A DNA stretch of 64,000 bases, from NCBI GenBank assembly GCA_902786565.1, contig CADACW010000013.1:1-64000 (forward strand), given 5' to 3'. Within the stretch, counting starts at the first letter, position 1. Every line of letters begins with the position of its first letter. The DNA comes from an uncultured Prevotellaceae bacterium. Its GTDB lineage: Bacteria; Bacteroidota; Bacteroidia; Bacteroidales; Bacteroidaceae. The position numbers and the translations under genes are program-made. Below, piece by piece: positions 8,409-17,083 of this stretch. Under the pieces are notes generated by a model. That model did no database searches and was not told where the DNA came from. It saw only the letters and a program-made list of their open reading frames with translations.

Positions 8409-10649
8409 CTACCTGATAAACAGCAGCTCCCTGTACTTGGGCAATGTCCAGAGGCCGTCCTCCACAATCATTTCAAGGAGGTCGGCCTCTTTACGGATGG
8501 CCTCCATATGCGGACAGACGGTGTCGTGGTAGGCAATGGCACGCTGGTGGATGTCAACGATGCGATTGGCCACACGGCGGGCGTCGGTCAGCTCGTCCAC
8601 CAGTCGCTCTATGGCCTCGGTACGCTCGGCTATCTCCTCGATGAGCTTCATGTTGCGGGCAGAGAGGCGTATGGCCTTCTCCTCGGAGAAGACGCTCTTG
8701 GTGCCCTGCACATTCTTGATGAGCTGGCTCTGGTAGTGGGTGGCCACGGGAATGATGTGGTTCATGGCCAGGTCGCCCAGCACGCGGGCCTCAATCTGCA
8801 CCGTCTTCACATACATCTCCCACTTCACTTCGTTGCGGGCCTCCAGTTCCTTGCGGTTCATCACCTTGGTACTCTCGAACATGGCAATGCTCTGCTCGTC
8901 AAGATAATGCTCGAAGATGACCGGGCACGATTGCTCCACGTCCAACCCTCTTCTGGCGGCCTCGCGCACCCACTCCTCGCTGTAGCCATTGCCGTCGAAG
9001 CGAACAGGCTTGCAGGTCTTGATGTCTTCGCGCAGCACGTCAACGATGGCGTGGAACTTGGCGGTATGGCCGGTGCCGGAGGCATATTCGGGCAGTGTGG
9101 CGTATTCGGCAATCTTTGCATCGACGCGCTGTTTGAACGAGCAGAGCGATTCGGCCATAGAGGCATTGAGTGCAATCATAGCCGAGGCGCAGTTGGCGCT
9201 GCTGCCAGGAGCACGGAACTCAAAGCGGTTGCCGGTGAAGGCGAAAGGCGATGTGCGGTTGCGGTCGGTATTGTCGACAATCAGGTCGGGAATCTGCGGA
9301 ATGTCCCATTTCTTCAGGAGTGAATTGACTTTCAACTCTTCGCTCTCCACGCCCAAGTCTTCGCTCTCAAAGTGGTCCAGCAGGTCGGAGACATACTTGC
9401 CCAAAAACGACGAGATAATGCTGGGCGGGGCCTCGTTGCCCCCCAGTCGGTGGGCGTTGGTGGCGCTCATGATGGAAGCCTTCAGCAGTCCGTTGTGCCT
9501 GTATACGGCCATCAGCGTCTCGACGATGAAAGTGACAAAGCGGAGGGTCTCGTTCATGGAAGAGGTCTTCCCCGGTGCATGGAGCAGCACGCCGGTGTCG
9601 GTGGAGAGGCTCCAGTTGTTGTGCTTGCCGCTGCCGTTGATGCCGGCGAAGGGCTTCTCGTGCAGCAGCACGCGGAAACCGTGCTTGCGGGCCACACGCT
9701 TCATCAGCGACATGAGCAGCATGTTATGGTCGACGGCCAGGTTGCACTCCTCGAAGATGGGGGCCAGCTCAAACTGGTTGGGGGCCACCTCATTGTGGCG
9801 TGTCTTGCAGGGGATGGCCAGCATCAAGGCCTGCTGCTCCAGGTCTTTCATAAATGCCTGAACACGGTCGGGAATGGTGCCGAAGTAGTGGTCGTCCATC
9901 TGCTGGTTCTTGGCACTCTCGTGGCCCATCAGCGTGCGCCCCGTGAGCATCAGGTCCGGGCGGGCAGAGTAAAGCCCCTCGTCAACGAGGAAGTACTCCT
10001 GCTCCCAACCCAGGTTCACGTGCACCTTCTTCACATCGTCGTAGAAATACTGACACACGTCTGTGGCAGCCTTGTCTACGGCGTGGAGGGCACGCAGCAG
10101 CGGGGCCTTGTAGTCCAGGGCCTCGCCCGTATATGCTATAAATATGGTGGGAATACAGAGTGTGTCGTCGATGATGAAGACGGGACTGGTGGGGTCCCAG
10201 GCTGAGTAGCCGCGGGCTTCGAAGGTATTGCGGATGCCACCGTTGGGGAAGCTGGAGGCGTCGGGCTCCTGCTGCACGAGCAGTTTGCCGCTGAAATTCT
10301 CCACCATACCCCACTTGCCGTCGTGCTCCACAAAGGCATCGTGCTTCTCGGCCGTCCCCTCGGTCAGAGGCTGGAACCAGTGGGTGTAGTGGGTGGCGCC
10401 CATCTCCTGTGCCCACTGCTTCATACCGGCAGCCACAGGGTCGGCTATCGAGCGGTCCAGTCGGGCTCCGTTGTCGATGACGTCGATGAGTTTCCTGTAC
10501 ACATCGGCAGGCAGATACTTGAACATCTTCTGCCTGTTGAACACATACTTGCCGAAATATTCTGAAGGACGTTCCTTCGGAGTCTCCACTTCGAGGGCAT
10601 GCTTCTTAAATGCTTCCTCTACAACTTGAAATCTGAGATTGTTTGCCAT
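8409..10649 (-). CDS. glnN: glutamine synthetase, type III
   Basis: 746 residues; ATP-dependent amidation of glutamate to glutamine, the main ammonium assimilation step. GSIII hallmarks are visible: an N-terminal region with PSEYFGKYVFNRQKM, EVAPNQFELAPIFEECN near residue 285, EKPFAGINGSGKHNNWSL near 336 (substrate/nucleotide loop), and FRAPGSSANCASAM near 475. The family usually has about 720-730 residues. The excess seems to come partly from a linker near residues 427-447 (SEDLGVESEELKVNSLL) encoded by a tandem simple repeat (9323-9368). The start ATG is 33 bases downstream of a good promoter. It is monocistronic, convergent with iorA and divergent from the GH30 gene. Confidence 0.95.
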   Translation of the reverse strand: MANNLRFQVVEEAFKKHALEVETPKERPSEYFGKYVFNRQKMFKYLPADVYRKLIDVIDNGARLDRSIADPVAAGMKQWAQEMGATHYTHWFQPLTEGTAEKHDAFVEHDGKWGMVENFSGKLLVQQEPDASSFPNGGIRNTFEARGYSAWDPTSPVFIIDDTLCIPTIFIAYTGEALDYKAPLLRALHAVDKAATDVCQYFYDDVKKVHVNLGWEQEYFLVDEGLYSARPDLMLTGRTLMGHESAKNQQMDDHYFGTIPDRVQAFMKDLEQQALMLAIPCKTRHNEVAPNQFELAPIFEECNLAVDHNMLLMSLMKRVARKHGFRVLLHEKPFAGINGSGKHNNWSLSTDTGVLLHAPGKTSSMNETLRFVTFIVETLMAVYRHNGLLKASIMSATNAHRLGGNEAPPSIISSFLGKYVSDLLDHFESEDLGVESEELKVNSLLKKWDIPQIPDLIVDNTDRNRTSPFAFTGNRFEFRAPGSSANCASAMIALNASMAESLCSFKQRVDAKIAEYATLPEYASGTGHTAKFHAIVDVLREDIKTCKPVRFDGNGYSEEWVREAARRGLDVEQSCPVIFEHYLDEQSIAMFESTKVMNRKELEARNEVKWEMYVKTVQIEARVLGDLAMNHIIPVATHYQSQLIKNVQGTKSVFSEEKAIRLSARNMKLIEEIAERTEAIERLVDELTDARRVANRIVDIHQRAIAYHDTVCPHMEAIRKEADLLEMIVEDGLWTLPKYRELLFIR

Positions 10650-10681
10650 TCGCCTTGCTGATTATCATTCGTTTTCGGCTG

Positions 10682-10712
10682 CAAAATTACGAGTATTTCT
10701 GCAAACGGCAAA
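10682..10712 (-). promoter_or_regulatory. promoter of glnN
   Basis: On the minus strand, TTTG (10709-10712) and TAATTTTG (10682-10689) are separated by 19 bases. The leader is about 25 bases. No clear operator is seen. Confidence 0.7.
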
Positions 10713-10820
10713 ATCTTTCAGGGAAAATAATTCAGCAAGGAGCAGTTAGTTGTTTACAAATCTATTTTTCACCTTTTCAATCTTTCACCTTATATTTTTT
10801 CTCCTTTTCATTTTTTTTCG

Positions 10821-10828
10821 TACCTTTG
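10821..10828 (+). promoter_or_regulatory. -7 box of the GH30/rodA unit
   Basis: TACCTTTG lies 24 bases before the GH30 ATG and decides against upstream in-frame starts. The -33 region is T-rich without a clear TTTG. Confidence 0.65.
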
Positions 10829-10851
10829 CCGGAAATTTCATTTTAACGTTT

Positions 10852-12381
10852 ATGAAACGACTAATAACCATGCTGCTGCTGGCTCTGCCGCTGACGAGCC
10901 GCTGTCTGGCCGCCAACGCCGACACCTATACTATCGAGACGAAGCACACACAACAGACCATAGCGCACTTCGGTGCCAGCGACGCCTGGTCGATGCAGCG
11001 TATCGGCCTCTGGCCGGAAGAGGACGAACAGCGGAAAATAGCCGACTGGCTCTTCTCGATGGAGACCGACGAGAGCGGGCAGCCCTTGGGCATCGGCCTG
11101 TCGCTGTGGCGCTTCAATCTCGGCGCTGGCAGTGCAGAGCAGGGCGACTCGTCCTACATCAACCGCGACACGCGGACGGAGTGTTTCCTGCAATACGACG
11201 GCACTTACGACTGGAGCCGCCAGGCGGGGCAGCTGCGGTTCCTCAAGATGGCAAAGGAGCGCGGCGTGCCTTACATACTGGCATTCCTCAACTCGCCGCC
11301 CGTCTACTTCACCCAGAACGAGCTGGCCACCAACACGGGACGCGACGGGACGCTGAACCTCCGCCCGGAGTGCTACGACGACTTTGCCCACTTTATGGCC
11401 GAGGCAGTGGCAGGATTGGAGCGCGAGCACGGCATCCATATAGACTACCTCTCGCCGGTGAACGAGCCCGACGGCCACTGGAACTGGCAAGGCCCGAAGC
11501 AGGAGGGCACACCAGCCACCAACTGGGAGACGGCAGAGGTGGTGCGCCACACCAGCAAGGCGCTGGACGACCACGGACTGAAGACGCAGATAGTCTTCAA
11601 CGAGTCGAGCGACCTGCGCTGCTTGATGGGCGTCTACATGACTACGTGGGAGCGCGGCAACACAATAGCCTCGTTCTTCTGCCCCGACAGCACTGCCACC
11701 TATCTGGGCGACACGCCCCACACGCAGCGCCTCATCCTGGGCCACAGCTACTGGACCAACACGCCGGTGGAAAAGATGAAGAAAACACGGCAAGAACTGC
11801 GCAGCCTGCTGAAGAAGTATAAGGCCAGCTTCTGGCAGTCAGAGTTGTGCATCATGAGCAACGACGAGGAGATTGGCGGTGGCGGCGGCTACGACTTCAG
11901 TATGAAGACGGCCCTCTATGTGGCACGCGTTATCCATCACGACCTGGTCTATGCCAACGCCGAGAGTTGGTCGTGGTGGAGGGCCTGCGGCGGCAACTAC
12001 AAAGACGGGCTCATCCGCGTCTTCGACCGTCAGCACCGGGCACAGGACTCCCGTCTGCTCTGGGCTCTGGGCAATTACAGCCGCTTTGTCCGTCCCGGTG
12101 CCGTGCGTCTCGACGTGAGCAGCCGCCAGCGTGAAGACCCCTACGGTGTGATGGTCTCAGCCTTCCGCAATACAGACGGCTCTCTGGTGTGTGTGGCCAT
12201 CAACTACAGCACTGCCGAGCAGCCCTTGACGCTGGCCACCGCCCCGGCTGTCAAGCAGGAATGGACGATGTACCGCACCAGCGATGCCGAGGGAGAGACG
12301 CTGTGCCCCGTGGGTACCACCACTGGCACTGCCACGCTGCCCGCACGAAGCATAACCACTTTTGTAATGCAACAATCATAA
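10852..12381 (+). CDS. secreted glycoside hydrolase family 30 enzyme
   Basis: 509 residues with an N-terminal signal peptide (MKRLITMLLLALPLTSRCLA). It shows a (beta/alpha)8 GH30 catalytic domain plus C-terminal beta side domain. The likely acid/base Glu is in LSPVNEPDGHWNWQ near residue 204 and the likely nucleophile Glu is in FWQSELCIM near 331; both are in the family's expected positions. GASDAWSMQ near the N-terminus fits the beta-1,6-galactanase/xylanase-type subgroups rather than glucosylceramidases, but I cannot fix the substrate. The next gene, rodA, begins 1 base after the stop, an unusual partner. The ATG at 10852 is 24 bases after the -7 box. The frame is open further upstream but lacks signal-peptide features. 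Confidence 0.87.
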   Translation: MKRLITMLLLALPLTSRCLAANADTYTIETKHTQQTIAHFGASDAWSMQRIGLWPEEDEQRKIADWLFSMETDESGQPLGIGLSLWRFNLGAGSAEQGDSSYINRDTRTECFLQYDGTYDWSRQAGQLRFLKMAKERGVPYILAFLNSPPVYFTQNELATNTGRDGTLNLRPECYDDFAHFMAEAVAGLEREHGIHIDYLSPVNEPDGHWNWQGPKQEGTPATNWETAEVVRHTSKALDDHGLKTQIVFNESSDLRCLMGVYMTTWERGNTIASFFCPDSTATYLGDTPHTQRLILGHSYWTNTPVEKMKKTRQELRSLLKKYKASFWQSELCIMSNDEEIGGGGGYDFSMKTALYVARVIHHDLVYANAESWSWWRACGGNYKDGLIRVFDRQHRAQDSRLLWALGNYSRFVRPGAVRLDVSSRQREDPYGVMVSAFRNTDGSLVCVAINYSTAEQPLTLATAPAVKQEWTMYRTSDAEGETLCPVGTTTGTATLPARSITTFVMQQS

Positions 12382-12382
12382 T

Positions 12383-13852
12383 ATGTACAACGAGAACAAG
12401 GAAAAAGGTGTCCTGAGGTCGCTCGACTACTGGACCATCCTGATATACGTAGCCCTGCTGGTCTTTGGGTGGGTAAGCGTGTGCGGTGCCAGCTACACTT
12501 ATGGCGACACCAATCTGTTTTCGCTCTCTGCCCGCTCCGGCATGCAGATAGTGTGGATAGGCACGTCGCTGCTGCTGGCCCTCGTGCTGCTGCTGCTCGA
12601 CGAGCGCATCTACGAGACGTTTGCCTTCATCATTTACATAGTGCTGCTGGCGCTACTCTTCGTCACCATCTTCAACACCCACAGCATCAAAGGCTCCCAT
12701 TCGTGGCTGGTGCTGGGCCCCCTGCGCTTGCAACCAGCCGAATTTGCCAAGTTTGCCACAGCCTTGGCCCTGGCCAAGTTTATGGGCAGGTATGGCTACG
12801 ACATCCACCGCCCCAAGGACTTTCTCATAACGCTCGCCTTCATCTTTGTGCCCATTGTGTGCATTGTGCTGCAGCGCGAGACGGGTTCGGCTCTGGTCTA
12901 TCTGGCTTTCTTTCTGATGCTCTATCGCGAGGGAATGACGGGCAGCGTGCTCTTCACCGGCCTGGCCATGGTCATCTATTTTGTGGTGGGCATACGCTAT
13001 GCTGAGCCAACCATACTCAACGACTCCACGGCTATAGGGCGGTTTGTGGTGTTGCTGCTGGTACAGATATTCACCTCGGTGCTTGTGGGCATCTACTGCC
13101 GCAACTGGCGTGAGACGCAATGGGTGCTGGGGCTCTCGGTGGGCATCACGGTGGTGGCCATGCTCTTCTCGCTCTATGTCATTCCCTTCGACCTTTTCTG
13201 GATACAGATGCCGCTCTGCATACTGCTGATAGTATGGCTGATATGGCGAGGCTTCAACTCCATGCTGCGCAACTATTGGTGGATAGCAGCTTTCACCATT
13301 GGCTCGCTGGTGTTCTACAACACTGCCGACTATGCCCTCAACCACCTGCTGGAGAAGCATCAGCGCACACGTATCAACGTGCTCTTAGGACTGGTGGAAG
13401 ACCCTAAGGGCGTGGGCTACAACGTGCACCAGAGCGAGATAGCCATCGGCTCTGGCGGACTGGAGGGCAAGGGATTTCTGAACGGTACACAGACCAAACT
13501 GAAATATGTGCCTGAGCAGGACACCGACTTCATTTTCTGCACCGTGGGCGAGGAAGAGGGGTTTCTGGGTGCCGCCGGCGTGCTGCTGCTCTTCTTGGCC
13601 CTGATATTGAGGCTGATTCACCTGTCGGAGCGACAACCCACCGTCTTCGGACGTGTCTACGGCTACTGCGTGTTGAGCATCTTCCTCTTCCATGTGTTTA
13701 TCAATGTGGGCATGGTGCTGGGCCTGACGCCCGTCATCGGCATCCCCCTGCCGTTTTTCTCCTACGGCGGCTCGTCGCTCTGGGGCTTCACCCTGCTGCT
13801 CTTCATCTTCCTGCGCATTGACGCACAGCGCAACATGACCAAAAGAGACTGA
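12383..13852 (+). CDS. rodA: rod-shape-determining protein RodA (SEDS peptidoglycan polymerase)
   Basis: 489-residue polytopic membrane protein of the SEDS family (RodA/FtsW/SpoVE), which polymerises lipid II glycan strands during cell elongation together with PBP2. About 10 or more hydrophobic segments are present. Family signatures include GSHSWLVLGPLRLQPAEFAK (residues about 108-127), QRETGSALVYLAFF, and near the C-terminus TPVIGIPLPFFSYGGSS. FCTVGEEEGFLG precedes the last helices. It is longer than the proteobacterial protein (about 370) because of an extended central membrane region, as in other Bacteroidales. The usual mreBCD/mrdA neighbours are missing; here it sits 1 base after a GH30 gene and its stop abuts the next ATG. 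Confidence 0.93.
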   Translation: MYNENKEKGVLRSLDYWTILIYVALLVFGWVSVCGASYTYGDTNLFSLSARSGMQIVWIGTSLLLALVLLLLDERIYETFAFIIYIVLLALLFVTIFNTHSIKGSHSWLVLGPLRLQPAEFAKFATALALAKFMGRYGYDIHRPKDFLITLAFIFVPIVCIVLQRETGSALVYLAFFLMLYREGMTGSVLFTGLAMVIYFVVGIRYAEPTILNDSTAIGRFVVLLLVQIFTSVLVGIYCRNWRETQWVLGLSVGITVVAMLFSLYVIPFDLFWIQMPLCILLIVWLIWRGFNSMLRNYWWIAAFTIGSLVFYNTADYALNHLLEKHQRTRINVLLGLVEDPKGVGYNVHQSEIAIGSGGLEGKGFLNGTQTKLKYVPEQDTDFIFCTVGEEEGFLGAAGVLLLFLALILRLIHLSERQPTVFGRVYGYCVLSIFLFHVFINVGMVLGLTPVIGIPLPFFSYGGSSLWGFTLLLFIFLRIDAQRNMTKRD

Positions 13853-14509
13853 ATGGACGACCTACGCTATCTGCAAGGACTCATCAGTGAGGGGGAGCAC
13901 CAGCAGCAGGACTTCAAGTACCGCGTGGAGGATGCCCGCAAGCTGGCCCGCTCGGTGTCGGCCTTTGCCAATACCAGCGGGGGCCGTCTGCTCATAGGCG
14001 TGCGCGACGACGGCTGTCTCTGCGGGGTGCGCTCTGAAGAGGAAATCTACGTGATGCACCAGGCTGCCTACCGCTACTGCCGCCCGGAGGCCAGCATCAA
14101 GTTCGACACCTACCATGTGGCTCGCAGGGGCGGAATGAGCACCGGCAATTGCACCATCGTCGTGGCCACCGTGCCAAAGTCGGACCACCGCCCGGTATGT
14201 GCCATCGACGACGACGGCCGGCAACGGGCCTACATACGCATAGCCGACGAAAACATTGTGGCATCGCCCGTCCACCTCTGCATTTGGCGCGAAGAGCAGT
14301 CGGCAAAGTCCACAACGTTCACCTACGGCGAGGCTGAGAAGCGCTTGCTGGCAGTACTTGCCGACGGTGCTTGGCGCACGCTCAACCAGCTGGTGCGCCA
14401 AAGCCGTCTGCCACGGCCCAAGGTCATCGCCCTGACAGCCCGCCTCATCCGCTACGGCCTCATAGACTGGCAGCTGGACAGCCACCAGTTCGTCTTCCGA
14501 ATCACTTGA
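13853..14509 (+). CDS. AlbA_2 / Schlafen-like putative DNA- or nucleotide-binding protein
   Basis: 218 residues. The N-terminal part has EHQQQDFKYRVEDARKLARS followed by SAFANTSGGRLLIGVRDDG, the signature of the AlbA_2 (divergent AAA_4/Schlafen-like) domain, covering about residues 10-140. The C-terminal 60 residues look like a winged helix (EAEKRLLAVLADGAWRTLNQ, then LPRPKVIALTARLIRYGLI). The ATG directly abuts the rodA stop, and the 3' end overlaps the convergent DUF2027/Smr gene by 8 bases. Family members are thought to bind nucleic acid; the cellular role is unknown. Confidence 0.78.
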   Translation: MDDLRYLQGLISEGEHQQQDFKYRVEDARKLARSVSAFANTSGGRLLIGVRDDGCLCGVRSEEEIYVMHQAAYRYCRPEASIKFDTYHVARRGGMSTGNCTIVVATVPKSDHRPVCAIDDDGRQRAYIRIADENIVASPVHLCIWREEQSAKSTTFTYGEAEKRLLAVLADGAWRTLNQLVRQSRLPRPKVIALTARLIRYGLIDWQLDSHQFVFRIT

Positions 14510-15560
14510 TGGTCACCTGAGTGGCCCCGTAGCCATACTCACGGAAGGAGGCGTCCTGATAGGTGTACGACTTGTAGCGGTATTGCAGTTCGTTGATGAT
14601 AGCCTTGCGCAGCACCCCCTCGCCCTTGCCGTGGATGAAGATAATCTTAGTGCCCTTCTTCTTCTCATATTCCTTCAGCGTCTTGCGCATGGTGTCCAGC
14701 TGATAGTTCAGGATGTCGGTGGCCGAGAGGCCGTTGGTGGTGTCGAGCAGTTCCGATGCGTGCAGGTCCACCACCACAGGGTCGCCCTCCTTGCGGGCGG
14801 GTGTCACCACCGGACGGGGCTTCGGCTCGTCGTCCTTCTGATACATGCTGGCTTTCATTTGCTGTGCGTCGATGACGAGCGGCCTGACCGGCTTGTCGTT
14901 CTCAATCAGGGTGTAGACCAGCGCTGGCTGTTCAAAGAAGTCGTTCTCCTGGAAGGTGTGCAGCTTGTAGAACTTGACCCCGTCTATGCGCAACTGCACG
15001 TCGACGGCAGGCTTCAGCATAAAGGGCTTTTCGCGTTTGTAGACCATCAGTTGCACGGCCACACGCTCCATCTGGTTCAGGTCTTCACGCCCGAACTCTT
15101 CGAGGAACAACTTGGTGTTCGGCTCCACCTCGGCCGAGGCAATGAGCCGCCAGCTGGCCCCCTCGGCCATCATATAGGTGAACCGCATATAGTAATTGCT
15201 GTCGTTCACGAAATAGGTTTCGAAACGTGTCTGCGTGAGTTCCTTCACGTCCATTGGCACAAAGGCCAGGTAGGCCGACAGCTGGTCGCCGCCCTTTCGC
15301 TCTTCGGGGGCCACCTTGAAGGTGATGGGCCGGTCGGCAGGCTCAGGCTCTGGTGCCTGTTGCTTTGATGCTTGCTGCTTCACCTCCACCGCGTGGCTGG
15401 TGTCGTAGTTCTCTTCGCCTATCACCACCACCTCGTTCAGCTGCATAGGCACCTGAAAGCCGTCTTCGTCCTCGACCAGCACAATGTTCTTACCCTGGAA
15501 ACCGGCCACACGGCCGCCTCCCACCTCGCTGAGAAACCTCACTTTATCACCTATTTTCAT
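14502..15560 (-). CDS. DUF2027 and Smr-domain protein
   Basis: 352 residues. An N-terminal small beta domain (VRFLSEVGGGRVAGFQGKNI, with VLVEDEDGFQVPMQLNEVVV) and central beta-sandwich-like region correspond to DUF2027 proteins of Bacteroidota. The C-terminal about 90 residues form a Smr domain: VDLHASELLD near residue 268 and IIFIHGKGEGVLRKAI near 316 are the conserved LDLH and HGKG motifs. Smr domains are nuclease or nucleic-acid-binding modules found at the end of MutS2. A nuclease role here is possible but not established. It ends tail-to-tail with the AlbA_2 gene (8-base overlap) and has its own promoter. Confidence 0.85.
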   Translation of the reverse strand: MKIGDKVRFLSEVGGGRVAGFQGKNIVLVEDEDGFQVPMQLNEVVVIGEENYDTSHAVEVKQQASKQQAPEPEPADRPITFKVAPEERKGGDQLSAYLAFVPMDVKELTQTRFETYFVNDSNYYMRFTYMMAEGASWRLIASAEVEPNTKLFLEEFGREDLNQMERVAVQLMVYKREKPFMLKPAVDVQLRIDGVKFYKLHTFQENDFFEQPALVYTLIENDKPVRPLVIDAQQMKASMYQKDDEPKPRPVVTPARKEGDPVVVDLHASELLDTTNGLSATDILNYQLDTMRKTLKEYEKKKGTKIIFIHGKGEGVLRKAIINELQYRYKSYTYQDASFREYGYGATQVTIK

Positions 15561-15592
15561 ATACTTTTATGCTAATTTTAAAATTTCTTCTG

Positions 15593-15623
15593 CAAAAGTA
15601 CACAAAAAATGCGAACCTACAAA
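15593..15623 (-). promoter_or_regulatory. promoter of the DUF2027/Smr gene
   Basis: Minus-strand TTTG (15620-15623), 19-base spacer and TACTTTTG (15593-15600). Confidence 0.7.
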
Positions 15624-15633
15624 AAATTATTCG

Positions 15634-15641
15634 TATCTTTG
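15634..15641 (+). promoter_or_regulatory. -7 box of the GH105/PL22 operon
   Basis: TATCTTTG lies 28 bases before the GH105 ATG; the -33 position is not a clear TTTG. It is divergent from and close to the promoter at 15593-15623, so shared regulation is possible. Confidence 0.6.
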
Positions 15642-15669
15642 TAGCACCTAAAACTAAAGTAGAGCTGAT

Positions 15670-17076
15670 ATGACGAAACAAAGACTGTTATTTATGCTAC
15701 TCATTGGCTGTAGCGCGGGGCTCACGACAGCCAGCGCACAGCAGGTGAACGACACCAACACGCCCCTGCATCTGATGAAGCCTGCCTACCGCGTGGGCTA
15801 TGGCATCCCGACCGCGGAGAGCGTGAAGCAGACCATGGACCGCGTGCTGCGCTACATCGACTCCGAGACACCTGCCGTGCTGGTAGACAAGCAGACGGGA
15901 CGGGAGGTGACACGGCTGAAAGACATCAATGCCGACACACAACTGAAGCGGGGCGGATTCCGGCTGACAAGCTATGAATGGGGTGTCACCTATTCGGCGG
16001 TGCTGGCCGCCTACGAAGCAACCGGCGACCAGGCCTATCGCGACTATGTGGTGAAGCGCCACAAGCTGTTGGCCGATATTGCCCCCTATTTCCAGAAAAT
16101 CTATGCCAGTCAGAAGGCCATCGACGGCAACATACGCCGCGTCATCGACCCGCACGCACTGGATGATGCCGGCGCTGTGTGCTGCTCGATGATCAAGGCC
16201 GAGCTGATGGGCGTTTGCACGAAAAACCAGTTGCGCCCCCTCATCGACAACTACTCCAATTATATCATGAAGCGCGAATACCGACTGGCCGACGGGACCT
16301 TTGGCCGCCTGCGCCCTCAGAAGAACACGGTGTGGCTCGACGATATGTTTATGGGCATACCCACCATAGCCTATTTAGGGAAACTGACGGGCGAGAGCCG
16401 CTACTACGACGAGGCTGCCCGGCAGGTGCTGCAGTTTGCCAGCCGTATGTGGGTGGACGAGCAGAGCCTGTTCCGCCACGGATGGGTAGAGGCGATGGAA
16501 CCCCACCCTGCCTTCTTCTGGGGCAGGGCAAACGGCTGGGCCATACTCACCATGTGCGAAGTGCTCGACGTGCTGCCTGTCGACCATCCGCAGCGGCAGC
16601 CCATCATTGAGCTGCTGCGCAAGCACGCTGCCGGACTGGCCCGTCTGCAGCACCACGACGGTTTCTGGCATCAGCTGCTTGACCGCAATGACACCTATCT
16701 GGAGACCTCGGCAACGGCCATCTACACCTACTGCATGGCCCATGCCGTCAATCAGGGCTGGCTCAACGCCAAGGCTTTCGGCCCCGTGGCACTGCTGGGA
16801 TGGCAAGCCGTGCAGTCGCAGATCAACGCTAAAGGACAGGTGGAGAATGTCTGCGTGGGTACAGGTATGGGCTTCGATGCCGCCTTCTATGCCTACCGCC
16901 CCGTTCACCCCATGGCCGCTCATGGCTACGGGCCTGCCATTTGGGCCGGGGCCGAGACATTGCGCCTGCTGCGCCAGCAACTCCCGAAGCTGAACGACTC
17001 AGCCGTGCAGTTCTACGACATCGAGGTGCCCACCGACCAGCCCATCTTCAACTACGACGGAAAAATAAGATACTGA
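15670..17076 (+). CDS. unsaturated rhamnogalacturonyl hydrolase, GH105 (GH88/GH105 fold)
   Basis: 468 residues with a signal peptide (LLFMLLIGCSAGLTTASAQQ). The (alpha/alpha)6 barrel of GH105 enzymes is indicated by WLDDMFMGIPTIAYL near residue 222, which carries the catalytic Asp of the YteR family, and by EPHPAFFWGRANGWAILT near 277, the conserved WGRxNGW box. The family removes the unsaturated 4,5-uronic acid left at the non-reducing end after pectin lyase action. The next gene (7-base gap) is a PL22 oligogalacturonide lyase, so the pair handles pectin-derived oligomers in the periplasm. No SusC/D pair lies beside them. Confidence 0.88.
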   Translation: MTKQRLLFMLLIGCSAGLTTASAQQVNDTNTPLHLMKPAYRVGYGIPTAESVKQTMDRVLRYIDSETPAVLVDKQTGREVTRLKDINADTQLKRGGFRLTSYEWGVTYSAVLAAYEATGDQAYRDYVVKRHKLLADIAPYFQKIYASQKAIDGNIRRVIDPHALDDAGAVCCSMIKAELMGVCTKNQLRPLIDNYSNYIMKREYRLADGTFGRLRPQKNTVWLDDMFMGIPTIAYLGKLTGESRYYDEAARQVLQFASRMWVDEQSLFRHGWVEAMEPHPAFFWGRANGWAILTMCEVLDVLPVDHPQRQPIIELLRKHAAGLARLQHHDGFWHQLLDRNDTYLETSATAIYTYCMAHAVNQGWLNAKAFGPVALLGWQAVQSQINAKGQVENVCVGTGMGFDAAFYAYRPVHPMAAHGYGPAIWAGAETLRLLRQQLPKLNDSAVQFYDIEVPTDQPIFNYDGKIRY

Positions 17077-17083
17077 CACAGCT

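Noticed and set aside
8508-10205. Several plus-strand open frames opposite glnN
   Set aside because: The minus strand encodes an unmistakable full-length GSIII; the opposite frames have no family features.
12653-13360. Minus-strand open frame opposite rodA
   Set aside because: It lies entirely within rodA, is rich in His/Gln as expected from antisense of hydrophobic codons, and has no promoter.
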